The notes under the pieces were generated by a model. The model saw only the letters and a list, made by a program, of their open reading frames with translations. It ran no database searches and was not told the DNA's origin. A DNA stretch of 64,000 nt from IMG/VR virus record IMGVR_UViG_3300036670_000209, positions 1 through 64,000 of that record. One strand, 5' to 3'. The DNA is from a virus. Of the stretch, positions 25,778 to 34,255 are shown one piece after another. A program made the position numbers and the translations under genes. Every line of letters starts with the position of its first letter. Position 1 is the stretch's first letter.

Positions 25778-26395
25778 CTATGTCGCACTGGTTATCAGCT
25801 GAAATATTTCCTTCCAGTTTTTAACCACTGGATATGAGCACACATGATGCATGTTGTGTCCATGTTCTACCAATATGGATTTGAGTCCCAGTGCATGCCC
25901 ACAGTCGGCATTTTCCGCACGATCCTCGATCCAGTACATACCAGTGTCACGATAGGGCGCCAGTGCCTGATCCTTGTCCGCGCCGGTGGCCAGACACACC
26001 ACACTTTCCACGGCATCACCAAACAACTTGCGCAGGTTCATCTCCCGTAACCTGCCAGCATTGCGATCCAGGCTCAGGCTGGTTATGAACCTAAACTGAT
26101 ATCCATATTCTTCATGTAACCGTCGAACATAGTAGGTGGAGTCACGCAGTGCCGGGAGAAAACCAATGGCTGCTGACTCATTGAATTGTTTTACTATTTT
26201 AGGAACCTGCTGCTCACTGAGCCCATGATAACGGTCATGCAGACTATAACTGAATTTACTCAGGTGAGTTTGCTGGTACCCACGCTCAGTGATCCAGCAA
26301 TTAAATGCCCATTCCCAGTCCAGCACCACTCCATCGGCATCAGATAGTATTAATCGGTCTGGTCGGGGCAGTGTATTATTCAATGTCATGTGCAA
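25778..26395 (-). CDS. HAD-type 5'(3')-nucleotidase-like phosphatase
   Basis: 205 residues. Motif I LSDADGVVLDW (D residues as nucleophile and acid) near 18-28, motif II FITSLS with Thr/Ser near 108, and later Asp pair IEDRAENAD near 162. Matches NT5C-type HAD nucleotidases that dephosphorylate (deoxy)nucleotides, found in cyanophages too. Start M3 (LNNTLP) is an alternative. Gene start overlaps the upstream gene by 20 bases. Confidence 0.8.
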   Translation of the reverse strand: MHMTLNNTLPRPDRLILSDADGVVLDWEWAFNCWITERGYQQTHLSKFSYSLHDRYHGLSEQQVPKIVKQFNESAAIGFLPALRDSTYYVRRLHEEYGYQFRFITSLSLDRNAGRLREMNLRKLFGDAVESVVCLATGADKDQALAPYRDTGMYWIEDRAENADCGHALGLKSILVEHGHNMHHVCSYPVVKNWKEIFQLITSAT

Positions 26396-26588
26396 TCAGT
26401 TCCTGAATCATTAAAATATCATGCGAAAGCATTGCCAGCCGATCCCTGAGTTGTGTGTACTTTTCATGCTCCTGCTGGGTTCCCTGATTCTGTATCAGTT
26501 GCAAGTACATCCCGGCACATTGTTTTTTACATGCATCATATGCACTCTGGGTCAGCAATAGCCTCTCCGTTAGTTTGCTACCATTCAT
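26376..26588 (-). CDS. Small hypothetical helical protein
   Basis: 70 residues, mostly charged/Gln helices with an LMLQLIQNQGTQQEHEK-type stretch that could form a coiled coil. It overlaps its neighbours by 4 and 20 bases, indicating a packed operon. No family recognised. Confidence 0.6.
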   Translation of the reverse strand: MNGSKLTERLLLTQSAYDACKKQCAGMYLQLIQNQGTQQEHEKYTQLRDRLAMLSHDILMIQELIAHDIE

Positions 26589-26716
26589 TGTAAATCCTCC
26601 AATATATTAAAAAGTTTGTCCACCAATATACTGAGCCACTCTACCAGATAGGAGAGTGGGAGAACCAGCGCTGATATCAGCAGTATACCCAGTGTGCGCA
26701 ACAGTGAATGTTTCAT
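26585..26716 (-). CDS. 43-residue single-pass membrane peptide
   Basis: MKHSLLRTLGILLISALVLP starts a hydrophobic segment of about 25 residues, then an amphipathic tail. It overlaps neighbours by 4 bases at each end (ATGA), which argues for translation. Function unknown. Confidence 0.65.
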   Translation of the reverse strand: MKHSLLRTLGILLISALVLPLSYLVEWLSILVDKLFNILEDLQ

Positions 26717-26961
26717 TTTATTTGCACCAATGCATGTGCTTCCTGTGATTTGATTACCAGTATGTTATAGGTTTGATGATTTACTCTAAAGGGTAAATCC
26801 AGAGTAATGGTTACCATGGGACCTTCCAGCTCACTGACCACTCGATCATTTCCCAGACTTCCCACCCAGCGCACTCCCTGGAATACCCCTGTGACTCTTT
26901 CACCCAACTGCCGTGGTCCCATGTACCTGTTGGCCAAAAACCATTCAGTCTGACTGATCAT
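26713..26961 (-). CDS. Hypothetical protein, 82 residues
   Basis: Beta-rich; motif-free. Contains VTGVFQGVRWVGSLG and VTITLDLPFRV. Overlaps the next gene by 1 base and its upstream neighbour by 4. No function assignable. Confidence 0.6.
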   Translation of the reverse strand: MISQTEWFLANRYMGPRQLGERVTGVFQGVRWVGSLGNDRVVSELEGPMVTITLDLPFRVNHQTYNILVIKSQEAHALVQIK

Positions 26962-27182
26962 CAGATCTTGCCCTGTGCAATCATGGTCTCAAACACATTA
27001 AACATCTGTTCAAACTTCATCTGATACAGTGTTTGTAGGCCCAATAGAGCATTACGCCGTTCGTCGTCACTGATGGGTCTGAGGTCAGCCATGCTGGCGA
27101 CTACTTGTAAGTCATCTACTACATTCCAGCAGTGCATGATGGCCTGTTCCAGGGTAAATCTATCCGGTGTTAAATTATTCAT
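26961..27182 (-). CDS. Hypothetical protein, 73 residues
   Basis: Helical; begins MNNLTPDRFTLEQAIMHCWN. It overlaps the upstream gene by 8 bases. Resembles small T4-like early proteins. Unknown. Confidence 0.6.
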   Translation of the reverse strand: MNNLTPDRFTLEQAIMHCWNVVDDLQVVASMADLRPISDDERRNALLGLQTLYQMKFEQMFNVFETMIAQGKI

Positions 27183-27393
27183 GTGTTATACTCATTAGTT
27201 CTCTACAGTAAATTAATTGTTTGTTCATTTCAGTATCGCCATAGCTGGTGATGTTATTCAGTGCATCCAACAACACAATACATTCTGCCAGGTGCATCTC
27301 TGCACCCACTGGAGTGTTATGCTGTTGCAGCATGGCCATTAGTACATTATCCATGCATCGTTTGATAGTAACCTGAGGGGGATTGTATGTCAT
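27175..27393 (-). CDS. Hypothetical protein, 72 residues
   Basis: Helical, with MLQQHNTPVGAEMHLAECIV near the centre; similar in style to the preceding gene (Cys and Met in amphipathic helix). Unknown function. Confidence 0.6.
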   Translation of the reverse strand: MTYNPPQVTIKRCMDNVLMAMLQQHNTPVGAEMHLAECIVLLDALNNITSYGDTEMNKQLIYCRELMSITHE

Positions 27394-27433
27394 ATGAACT
27401 CCTGAAATGATGGTGGGATTGTAACTACTGAAA

Positions 27434-27616
27434 TCAGGATTTATCGTATCTGGTGAGCAACATCTGATATTGTTGCTCCAGTGCTTTCATGTGATTGTCC
27501 AGGGATTTCTGCTGTGTGTTGCGGTCAGCCTTGGCTGATTGCCATGCATGCCACAGCGCATATGCTTGTGAATTCTTGGCCAACTGGTTGCCGCGGTACA
27601 CTGGTAATTTACTCAT
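27434..27616 (-). CDS. Hypothetical coiled-coil protein, 60 residues
   Basis: Acid/base-rich helix with KADRNTQQKSLDNHMKALEQ. Overlaps its upstream neighbour by 8 bases. Unknown. Confidence 0.55.
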   Translation of the reverse strand: MSKLPVYRGNQLAKNSQAYALWHAWQSAKADRNTQQKSLDNHMKALEQQYQMLLTRYDKS

Positions 27617-27800
27617 GATTCATGTACTGTTCTACATCTTTGAGGATGTCAGTGAGCTCAGTCAGGTTGATCTGTAGCAGTATTTTCATGTTATTTACCG
27701 CAGTGCTTGCTGTGTTGTTATTATCAACCATCTCGTCCAACATGTGTTGCTTGCCTGCAATAGTGCGTATCAGGTTGTCTCTTATGGTTTCAATTTTCAT
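27609..27800 (-). CDS. Hypothetical coiled-coil protein, 63 residues
   Basis: MKIETIRDNLIRTIAGKQHM start and Asn/Leu-rich heptads predict a coiled coil. Overlaps both neighbours by 4 to 8 bases. Unknown. Confidence 0.6.
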   Translation of the reverse strand: MKIETIRDNLIRTIAGKQHMLDEMVDNNNTASTAVNNMKILLQINLTELTDILKDVEQYMNHE

Positions 27801-27949
27801 TTTCTGTGCTCACAATATTCTAGTATGGATTGGGTGGTTTGTATTTGTTTCTGCTGCATACACTGTATTTGACTGGAGTATGGCCGCTCAGTGTACACTG
27901 TGATGCCAGTGCCCTGTTGTGTAAGTGATACCAGCAGCAGAATCCACAA
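27797..27949 (-). CDS. 50-residue secreted or membrane peptide, TTG start
   Basis: TTG at 27949 gives MWILLLVSLTQQG, a signal-like hydrophobic start, then a charged Gln-rich tail. Stop overlaps the next start (ATGA) and TTG follows the upstream stop directly. Ribosome site is weak (GGGG), so certainty is moderate. Confidence 0.45.
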   Translation of the reverse strand: MWILLLVSLTQQGTGITVYTERPYSSQIQCMQQKQIQTTQSILEYCEHRK

Positions 27950-27950
27950 C

Positions 27951-28388
27951 TCAAAGCCCCAGCAGACTTATTTCATCAGCAGTGAGTTTGCCCATGGCCG
28001 CCGCAAACCTGGCCTCACGACATGATTTGGATACCAGGCGTACATATTCACGTTCCACCGCCGCTTCTAGCACGCACAGTGCATTCTTAATGCTGTTGTT
28101 ATAGTACAGGGGAAGATACACATCCAATGAATGTTCAAATTCCCAGGTCATTTTATACTGAAATAAATATCTGCTGTCGGACTGCTGAACCACTGTGAAT
28201 CCCTGATGATTGATATCATGGAATGCATGTATCACTGCCGCCAGGCGGGCAGGGTATTGTTCGGTGAACTTAGCCCATTCAGCATCCAGCTCCAAAAATT
28301 CCACATGTTCACTCAGCTGTTCCTGTTGGGCAGTATCCAGAACCTGTGACACCAATTGATTCAGCGACTTGCTGGTATTATAACTCAT
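27951..28388 (-). CDS. Hypothetical protein with LTADEISLLGL tail
   Basis: 145 residues from ATG 28388, which follows a GGAG ribosome site; the longer frame would begin inside the promoter. The C-terminal LTADEISLLGL motif also ends the proteins at 51573-51938, 62280-62648 and the 20-codon mini-gene at 53688. The rest is charged and helical with an Asp/Glu-rich middle. Driven by the TTGACA-TACAAT promoter just upstream. Confidence 0.7.
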   Translation of the reverse strand: MSYNTSKSLNQLVSQVLDTAQQEQLSEHVEFLELDAEWAKFTEQYPARLAAVIHAFHDINHQGFTVVQQSDSRYLFQYKMTWEFEHSLDVYLPLYYNNSIKNALCVLEAAVEREYVRLVSKSCREARFAAAMGKLTADEISLLGL

Positions 28389-28418
28389 CTGCGTACTCCA
28401 AAAACTGTTGAATAAACT

Positions 28419-28447
28419 ATTGTATATTATAACTGTATGGGTGTCAA
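28419..28447 (-). promoter_or_regulatory. Sigma70 early promoter
   Basis: Perfect TTGACA, 17-base spacer, TACAAT (minus strand), directly upstream of 27951-28388. Confidence 0.75.
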
Positions 28448-28662
28448 CTGAGCTCGTCGGCTGGAATGATCCGGTACAGGTCATCAATACTCACCAGCAG
28501 CTGCTCCAGTTGCTCACCGTATGCACATATGGGCTGGTCCACTGTCACAGTGTGTTGCACGGCTCCACCAAATTTTACACGACTGTTAACCACCCGGCCG
28601 CTGAAGGGCCAGAGGCCCAAATACATACCGGTAACTTCCATGCCTTCTAGGTCCCAGATCAT
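28444..28662 (-). CDS. Small hypothetical protein
   Basis: 72 residues using the ATG at 28662, which has the better spacing from the GGGAG ribosome site than the ATG at 28668. Strand-rich N-terminus (MIWDLEGMEVTGMYLGLW) then helical, acidic C-terminus (QLEQLLVSIDDLYRIIPAD). Unknown. Confidence 0.65.
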   Translation of the reverse strand: MIWDLEGMEVTGMYLGLWPFSGRVVNSRVKFGGAVQHTVTVDQPICAYGEQLEQLLVSIDDLYRIIPADELS

Positions 28663-28698
28663 ATGCATCTCCCTGTGTAATTAACTATTTAAGCCACT

Positions 28699-28727
28699 AT
28701 TTTACATTAAACCTATTAATGTGTCAA
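28699..28727 (-). promoter_or_regulatory. Sigma70 early promoter
   Basis: TTGACA, 17 bases, TAAAAT on the minus strand, overlapping the stop of the SLOG gene; drives 28444-28662. Confidence 0.7.
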
Positions 28728-29119
28728 ACTGGATAAATCACAACAACAGGTTGTTGTTTCTTAACAGCATAGTCATGTGTATACCAGGTACCTCCCCTGG
28801 GTTGCCAGGTTGTTTGCAATGGCACCACTATCAAAAGATCTGTGCTCTCTACAATTTTGCGATCACGCTGCAAATATCCCAGAGGTGGCTCACTGCGATC
28901 GCTAGCAAAATAAGCTCGTAATGCGCTGCTGGTTGGGGGATGACATATAATGGTAAACCCCAATTCTTTGGCCATGATGGCCACCTGATGATCAACACCC
29001 TGACAGTCACCATGATGTAACTCAGCTGGGAGTGGTATGGCAATTAACACCTGATATACCTCCAATAGCTGCTGGTCGCTGGCACCCTGTCTAGTGCCGG
29101 TGATTCCCACTCTGATCAT
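28724..29119 (-). CDS. SLOG-family Rossmann protein
   Basis: 131 residues. N-terminal VGITGTRQGASDQQ, a Gly-rich GTR loop, and PRGGTWYTHDYA near 107-118 with the GGT motif match SLOG/DprA-Smf-like nucleotide-binding proteins. SLOG domains sense or process nucleotide derivatives such as NAD-related or cyclic molecules, notably in anti-phage defence and its counteraction. Ligand here not determinable. Lies next to the AAA+ ATPase. Confidence 0.85.
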   Translation of the reverse strand: MIRVGITGTRQGASDQQLLEVYQVLIAIPLPAELHHGDCQGVDHQVAIMAKELGFTIICHPPTSSALRAYFASDRSEPPLGYLQRDRKIVESTDLLIVVPLQTTWQPRGGTWYTHDYAVKKQQPVVVIYPV

Positions 29120-29125
29120 GTGAGC

Positions 29126-30196
29126 TTAAAACGCATAGAAATCAAACTTCTGGCGATTGCTGATCTCGGTGACAATCAGCATTTCGGTGTTTTTCTTGAA
29201 AGTAAACTCGCCCTTGCCACTGTCCATGTGTACAAGATCTTCCAATCCCATGTATATAAAGTGACAGTCGTAGTTGCCAGATTTACTTTTTTCTATGGAA
29301 TATCTCACACTCAGATCATCAGGATTTAGTGGGTTGCCCGACCACTCAGCGGACCCCTCTATCTTGTCCTGGGGCACAGCAACTCCTTTGTGTATCACTC
29401 TCATTGAGTAGCGTTTTCCACCGTCAAACTCCGGTTTGGCATTCAGCATCCTGATTGCCTCCTGAGGAGATTCACTATATCGATTCATTTCTTCACACAG
29501 TGCCTTGAGCATGTCAAAGTTGAATTGTCCAAACATCCTGGAAATCTTATACACGTTCCCCACATGTGACTGATCCTGCAGATTGTCCACACAATACTCT
29601 CTGATAAACTCAGCATCCAGTCCAGTAAAATCCAGCATGTAAAATATTCTACCTGGCCGATTTCGCATGTGTGTGTCTATACGCCATTTGTCATTGCAAG
29701 TTAGCACAAACAGCTTCTTGCTGGGAAACACACCGTCCAGCAGGGTGAGTATGCCTTCCTGATCTTCTTTTTTGTAGACTTTTTCGAATTCATCAAACAA
29801 TATGATCACCGGTTGCTCGATCATTTGAAGAAACGAATTAAATTTGTCCCCAACCCAGGCCGTGTTGATTATAATGGTGGGGATGCCAGTCAATGCAGCA
29901 GTAACAGCAATACTCTTGGCCAGCAGGGTCTTGCCTGATCCTTTTTCCCCGTTCAACATCACACCAGTGGATGATGGGCGGCTCATGAAAGTGTTCAATA
30001 TTCGATCAGTCTGTTTGAGAGTGTCACCATACACCTTGCCAGTGATCGCAAACGAATCAATCTGTTCAAGAAAAAGATTTTCAAACATGTCCTGCTTGAT
30101 CACATAGTTGCCGGCAGGTAACTGGTCGTGTAGATCCAGTGCTTCTTTGGAAGACACCTTGAATGTGTTGCCTGATCGCATGAAATAACTGGACAT
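29126..30196 (-). CDS. AAA+ ATPase
   Basis: 356 residues. Walker A GEKGSGKT near 85, Walker B ILFDEFEKV near 135, sensor and Arg-finger-like RNRPGRIF near 180; the C-terminal half is beta-rich and could bind a partner. Looks like a phage-specific single-ring ATPase of central-domain (ClpX/RuvB-like) type; a chaperone or anti-defence role is possible. Own promoter at 30228-30256. Confidence 0.85.
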   Translation of the reverse strand: MSSYFMRSGNTFKVSSKEALDLHDQLPAGNYVIKQDMFENLFLEQIDSFAITGKVYGDTLKQTDRILNTFMSRPSSTGVMLNGEKGSGKTLLAKSIAVTAALTGIPTIIINTAWVGDKFNSFLQMIEQPVIILFDEFEKVYKKEDQEGILTLLDGVFPSKKLFVLTCNDKWRIDTHMRNRPGRIFYMLDFTGLDAEFIREYCVDNLQDQSHVGNVYKISRMFGQFNFDMLKALCEEMNRYSESPQEAIRMLNAKPEFDGGKRYSMRVIHKGVAVPQDKIEGSAEWSGNPLNPDDLSVRYSIEKSKSGNYDCHFIYMGLEDLVHMDSGKGEFTFKKNTEMLIVTEISNRQKFDFYAF

Positions 30197-30227
30197 GAAA
30201 TTCTTCCTAATGATTGTTTAACTGTGT

Positions 30228-30256
30228 ATAGTACTTGATAACTAGCAAGAGGTCAA
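30228..30256 (-). promoter_or_regulatory. Sigma70 early promoter
   Basis: TTGACC, 17 bases, TACTAT on the minus strand; drives the AAA+ gene. Confidence 0.65.
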
Positions 30257-30444
30257 CATGTATGCCACTGACCCCGGTCAGTGGGAAACCTGGGCGGACT
30301 GTGCAGTATCTTTTGATTGTGGGCATTTACCACGCAGCCCAACATTTCCACTATGTCGTGTCCACCACCGGTTCGGCGCACCAGGATAGGATAGGTTAAA
30401 TTATCCTGATACGTCGCTGCTAACTGAACTTTATTCACACACAT
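30253..30444 (-). CDS. Small hypothetical protein downstream of NAMPT
   Basis: 63 residues from ATG 30444, which overlaps the NAMPT stop by 14 bases (start codon embedded in GTGTGTGAATAA). Basic; contains RRTGGGHDIVEMLG. No function seen. Confidence 0.6.
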   Translation of the reverse strand: MCVNKVQLAATYQDNLTYPILVRRTGGGHDIVEMLGCVVNAHNQKILHSPPRFPTDRGQWHTC

Positions 30445-31840
30445 TTTTCCGAACCTGTGCAAATGTCATGTCGCGTATCAGCTCACCATTGCGGTACACT
30501 TCCTCCAATGCGCTGGGCATCCAGTCTTCGCGACCACTGAAATATTCACCACGCATGTCACGCATGAGTACCACTCGCCCACGCTTGCTCTGTTTGCCAG
30601 AATCAGTGATTGGGTCCTTGTACACATCCTGCCATTCAAGAGTGGTACCGTTAACCGTGCCACCCCCTTGCTGGGCAGGAATCCTGATTCCAATGGATGA
30701 TGCTTTCATGGCAAACTGCAGAGTGTCACGATTTACCTGTTGCAGCAGAGCACCGCCCTGACCAAACGCAATATTATCTGCACTGAATCCAGCCATTTCC
30801 ATGCAAAATAATATGCTGCGAATGCTGGCATGATTAATACCATCACCCTGCAACACCCGCACCTGGTTCAGCACTCGATAGCCCTTGGCGTTTTTCACAG
30901 AACCAAAGTGTTTTTCCAGTATGTACAAACATTTGACCACCACTTCGCTGGGTTCACCGCTGTCCGGGCGAATTACCACTGTGGCACCACTGTCCAACAC
31001 CTGTTGCTTGAGATCGGTGCCCCATAACCTGCAAGCCTCATAGATGTCATAACTGTCACTCACACAGGCCACCAGTGCCCCTGGTTTGGCATACTGGTTC
31101 AACATGTTGCGATAAGCATCGACCTCATGATCACGACCCCAGCTGGTTACTGTGCTGTGTTCCATTGCAGGTATGCTAAAGCCGGCCACACCAGCAGCAT
31201 AGTACTCACGAGCATACAGCAGGCCAGTAATATTATCCGTGCCCATAAAGTTAACCAGGTGTGCTGCGCCACCGATACCACTACTTTCCATACTAGACAC
31301 GCCACGAGCGCCGAAATCATGCAGTTTGAAATCAATAGTAGATGGATCACCTGTTTTCTCCAATGCGTTGAGTATGAGTTTCCTGGATTCGCGACTGTTG
31401 GTAGCCACTGTGGTGGGATACCAGATGGCACGGAGTATGGCAGTTTCCAGGAAGGATGTGAGCCAGTAACATGCAGGGTCAGTGTTTTCAATGGTTGCCA
31501 GCACATTGCGGGTGGGAATAATGCATCCTTCTGGTGCTGCACGAATCACTACTGGCAGGCGGCCGCCATGTGTATTCAGAATATATTCCCAGCCCACGCG
31601 ATTGAATGGTTCGCCATGAGCAGTGATGATTTCAGCAGCCTGGTCAATGTCCTGCTGTGTGATGGGAGTGCACAGGTATTCCTTGATGAATGCTTGCAGG
31701 CCAAAAAACACAGTGCTGTCCCATTCGCCACCGCGTGCCTCCACATAGGAATACACATATTCAGTGCCTGGGGGATATTGATTGAATTGACTGTATTTGT
31801 AGGAGTCAGAGTTCAGTATGATGTTGTGTGATAGTTTCAT
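30431..31840 (-). CDS. nadV: Nicotinamide phosphoribosyltransferase (NAMPT/NadV)
   Basis: 469 residues from ATG 31840, which has an AAGGA ribosome site. It makes NMN from nicotinamide and PRPP. Seen: SDSYKYSQFNQYPPGTE at the N-terminus, DFGARGVSSMESSGIGGAAHL with the catalytic-site region near 175, VIRPDSGEP near 285 (PRPP-binding Asp), GQGGALLQQVNRD near 375. Full length for the family (about 490). Pairs with the NMN adenylyltransferase at 44912. Own strong promoter at 31898-31925. Confidence 0.97.
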   Translation of the reverse strand: MKLSHNIILNSDSYKYSQFNQYPPGTEYVYSYVEARGGEWDSTVFFGLQAFIKEYLCTPITQQDIDQAAEIITAHGEPFNRVGWEYILNTHGGRLPVVIRAAPEGCIIPTRNVLATIENTDPACYWLTSFLETAILRAIWYPTTVATNSRESRKLILNALEKTGDPSTIDFKLHDFGARGVSSMESSGIGGAAHLVNFMGTDNITGLLYAREYYAAGVAGFSIPAMEHSTVTSWGRDHEVDAYRNMLNQYAKPGALVACVSDSYDIYEACRLWGTDLKQQVLDSGATVVIRPDSGEPSEVVVKCLYILEKHFGSVKNAKGYRVLNQVRVLQGDGINHASIRSILFCMEMAGFSADNIAFGQGGALLQQVNRDTLQFAMKASSIGIRIPAQQGGGTVNGTTLEWQDVYKDPITDSGKQSKRGRVVLMRDMRGEYFSGREDWMPSALEEVYRNGELIRDMTFAQVRKNVCE

Positions 31841-31897
31841 TTTAAAAGTTCCTTTTAATTTTGGTATGCCGGACGTCTTTCGTCTGGTCTTGCTGCT

Positions 31898-31925
31898 AGT
31901 ATAACATATCACTAAAAAATGTCAA
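31898..31925 (-). promoter_or_regulatory. Sigma70 promoter for NAMPT
   Basis: Perfect TTGACA, 16-base spacer, TATACT on the minus strand. Leader of about 50 bases contains a short GACG-AAAGA-CGTC inverted repeat. Confidence 0.75.
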
Positions 31926-31940
31926 CCACCCGGTGCACCG

Positions 31941-32288
31941 TTAAAACTTCCTAATACTATTGGTCAGTCGTTGCAATTGAACCAATTGGGTGGTGTGATC
32001 ACTGACCACAGCATCCAGCTGATCCAATCGCTGCCACTGGTCCTGTGATTTTTGCTCAGGATATTCATGCCCAGTTACCAGTGGTACTTGGCCAATTAAA
32101 CCAAGCATGGCGGCGATATCGCAAATGTGCTCACGCAAGTAGTTTTGTATCTGAGCGTGACCACATACCATGGGTAGATTTTTACTCAGGTGCTGTGATA
32201 GTTCCTCGCCAGACTCGTATTTTCTACACGCATCCTGAGTTACAAATAATTTTCCATCGCTGGATTCATAAACAATTTTCATTTTCAT
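31941..32288 (-). CDS. Hypothetical protein, 115 residues
   Basis: Starts MKMKIVYESSDGKLFVTQDA; Gln/His-rich later, with a long C-terminal helix. ATG has a GAGGG ribosome site and overlaps the upstream stop (ATGA). Unknown function. Confidence 0.65.
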   Translation of the reverse strand: MKMKIVYESSDGKLFVTQDACRKYESGEELSQHLSKNLPMVCGHAQIQNYLREHICDIAAMLGLIGQVPLVTGHEYPEQKSQDQWQRLDQLDAVVSDHTTQLVQLQRLTNSIRKF

Positions 32289-32635
32289 TTTTCCCTCACT
32301 GCATTGATGAATGCCACTGCTTTTTGCTGGTAGTATCCCCGGTCTATTCTTTCCTGTGATACCTGATGATCATGTTCCCACACCACATGCTTGCAGTAGT
32401 CAGATTTTAGTTCTTTCAGATCATCATCACTGATCTGGGCATTGGTATTCTGCTGATCCAGACATAATTCCATGCGGTACATATCAGTATAGTGGTCAAG
32501 GGTTTCTCTAACCAGGGTACTGCCAGTAATAACGGGGGCGATATCCTGCCAATTCCCCCGGGCGCTATCCCACAACAGGATGTCAGGATCACCCTCGATT
32601 GCCACGAGCAAATCCATCAGCTGTTGTTTTTTCAT
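32285..32635 (-). CDS. Hypothetical protein, 116 residues
   Basis: Contains LLVAIEGDPDILLWDSARG near 8-30, an acidic strand/loop reminiscent of phage proteins that pack against nucleic acid; rest is helical and charged (SDDDLKELKSDYC). Overlaps the downstream gene by 4 bases. Unknown. Confidence 0.6.
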   Translation of the reverse strand: MKKQQLMDLLVAIEGDPDILLWDSARGNWQDIAPVITGSTLVRETLDHYTDMYRMELCLDQQNTNAQISDDDLKELKSDYCKHVVWEHDHQVSQERIDRGYYQQKAVAFINAVREK

Positions 32636-32680
32636 AATATAAATTCTGTGCCGCTATACTAGTTAATATACCAGTATACA

Positions 32681-32917
32681 TTAAACCAATTTATATGTCG
32701 ACTGTGTTCCTGGGCCCAGCGCAGAACTGTACATATCGCACTGTGTGTTGGTGCATGCAAATGACTGTGCACCAGTGCGGGGCGCCCCACAGATACTGCA
32801 CACAGCAGACGGTGATGTCAGCAATGCTGGCGACGCCGGATACATGGGCATATGATCAGTGAAGGTTCCATCTGAGTACATGGTGATGATTCTAACAATT
32901 TGTTTGGGTGTTTTCAT
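32681..32917 (-). CDS. Small zinc-ribbon protein
   Basis: 78 residues; CSICGAPRTGAQSFACTNTQC near 40-60 forms a Cys4 zinc ribbon. Starts at ATG 32917 and overlaps the next upstream gene by 26 bases. Role unknown. Confidence 0.65.
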   Translation of the reverse strand: MKTPKQIVRIITMYSDGTFTDHMPMYPASPALLTSPSAVCSICGAPRTGAQSFACTNTQCDMYSSALGPGTQSTYKLV

Positions 32918-33107
32918 TTGATTTTCCTAAATTTTTGTAACATGTGAGGCACACGCTACCGTAACGGGGGCCACCATGACTACTGATGACATTAGTGCAG
33001 TGAGCGCACAGAATAAAAGCCTGAGTATAAACTCTTCCCCTGGGTTGTATTATGGGTTGCCATTCGTGGTCGTCCAGTTTAGAATAACCCAGGATATCCA
33101 AGTTCAT
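32892..33107 (-). CDS. Small zinc-ribbon protein
   Basis: 71 residues; CAHCTNVISS, later SVCLTCYKNLG give a Cys4 zinc site. Its stop overlaps the next gene's coding start region. Role unknown. Confidence 0.65.
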   Translation of the reverse strand: MNLDILGYSKLDDHEWQPIIQPRGRVYTQAFILCAHCTNVISSHGGPRYGSVCLTCYKNLGKSNENTQTNC

Positions 33108-33331
33108 ATTGGTTTACCAGCAAGGCTGTTCCAAGCCTGAATAATTGCTGTGTTGCCATTTGGTATATTGTCAAAGTCTGCGTGTATGGATATATTCATA
33201 CCACAATTTGAGTCTAATGTTCTTGTACACTCAATGCTCAGAGTTTGCCATGCATTACCATAACACTCCAAACTCCCGGTTGATTCTAGTACAGCAGGAC
33301 TCCCACACATGGCACACGGTAATATTTTCAT
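33104..33331 (-). CDS. Lar-like zinc protein (tentative)
   Basis: 75 residues; PCAMCGSPAVLES at the N-terminus and an ECTRTLDSNCG pair, with an AIIQAWNSLAG end, resemble the Lar restriction-alleviation family. The central spacer is short, so the assignment is tentative. Overlaps the upstream frame by 4 bases. Confidence 0.5.
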   Translation of the reverse strand: MKILPCAMCGSPAVLESTGSLECYGNAWQTLSIECTRTLDSNCGMNISIHADFDNIPNGNTAIIQAWNSLAGKPI

Positions 33332-33334
33332 AGC

Positions 33335-33565
33335 CTAACCTTTTTTATTCCACAAACGATTATTACGCCAGTACACCCACCAAAGAACAGCATTTAATGG
33401 CAGCAGACCCACAGTGCCACTCAACAACACCCAAATAAGCCACAGCAGTTGATTCAACAATCCAACTAACCACGTCTTTGGGTGCATTTTACCGGCCAAC
33501 AAAGTCATCCAGATAGTCACTGCCGATAGCAACCAGGGCATGTATTCCACAAGTAAGTTTGTCAT
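33335..33565 (-). CDS. Small inner-membrane protein
   Basis: 76 residues, about three hydrophobic segments with many Trp, PnuC-like in appearance but too short for that transporter. Unknown substrate. Confidence 0.65.
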   Translation of the reverse strand: MTNLLVEYMPWLLSAVTIWMTLLAGKMHPKTWLVGLLNQLLWLIWVLLSGTVGLLPLNAVLWWVYWRNNRLWNKKG

Positions 33566-33575
33566 GTTTTATTTT

Positions 33576-33884
33576 TTATGATATGTTGTAGTTTAACAAC
33601 ATTTGATTATTTTTTAAAATTTCTGCAGGTGTTACAGTCATCATTTTTTCTGATCTACCATTTAATATGTAGTCACTCACACTCATTTTTTTATGGTCAG
33701 TGTGTGGTGTATCAGAACACAAAGTCCATTCACGATTGATTGAACTTCTTTTGTGAACATACACAAATATTGATTTTCGTAAATTAAAGTCCGTAAACAA
33801 TTCGGAAGTAATTTTAACTTCTGTTCCATCAGTTCTACACAATATCTGAGAAAATTTTGTATAATTTGATTCAACTATATTCAT
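33576..33884 (-). CDS. Hypothetical protein, 102 residues
   Basis: Starts MNIVESNYTKFSQILCRTDG. Strand-rich N-terminus, Asn-rich C-terminus; AT-rich. No function seen. Confidence 0.6.
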   Translation of the reverse strand: MNIVESNYTKFSQILCRTDGTEVKITSELFTDFNLRKSIFVYVHKRSSINREWTLCSDTPHTDHKKMSVSDYILNGRSEKMMTVTPAEILKNNQMLLNYNIS

Positions 33885-33886
33885 AG

Positions 33887-34255
33887 TTAATGCACACTGG
33901 ATAGATAAAAATAGTATCCAACCTCAAATGCGCTGTGGTTGATGTTTTCATTTGAAAAATCATATGGATTTTCCGTTTGAGTAGTCTGATTCATATTTGA
34001 TTTTGCTGCATCATACCCCTCTGCAGACACACGCAAAAACTCTGATCTATACCCGTCAGTGAGAGTTTGGTTGAGACTTGTTTTGCTGCGGTCCAACAAT
34101 GATTGACCCTCAGAAAAACCCATGTCCCATGATTTTTTACATGTATCATCAATATAGGGATTTTTACTTGTTCTTGTGGATTGTCCCTTGCCCACACCCT
34201 GCTCATATGCAGTGGTAATTTTTAATATGTCAAAATCGGTTGGTGTTGAATTCAT
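33887..34255 (-). CDS. Hypothetical protein, 122 residues
   Basis: Contains EQGVGKGQSTRTSKNPYID near 20-40 and Asn-rich helices; hydrophilic. Its start overlaps the next gene's stop by 1 base. Unknown. Confidence 0.6.
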   Translation of the reverse strand: MNSTPTDFDILKITTAYEQGVGKGQSTRTSKNPYIDDTCKKSWDMGFSEGQSLLDRSKTSLNQTLTDGYRSEFLRVSAEGYDAAKSNMNQTTQTENPYDFSNENINHSAFEVGYYFYLSSVH

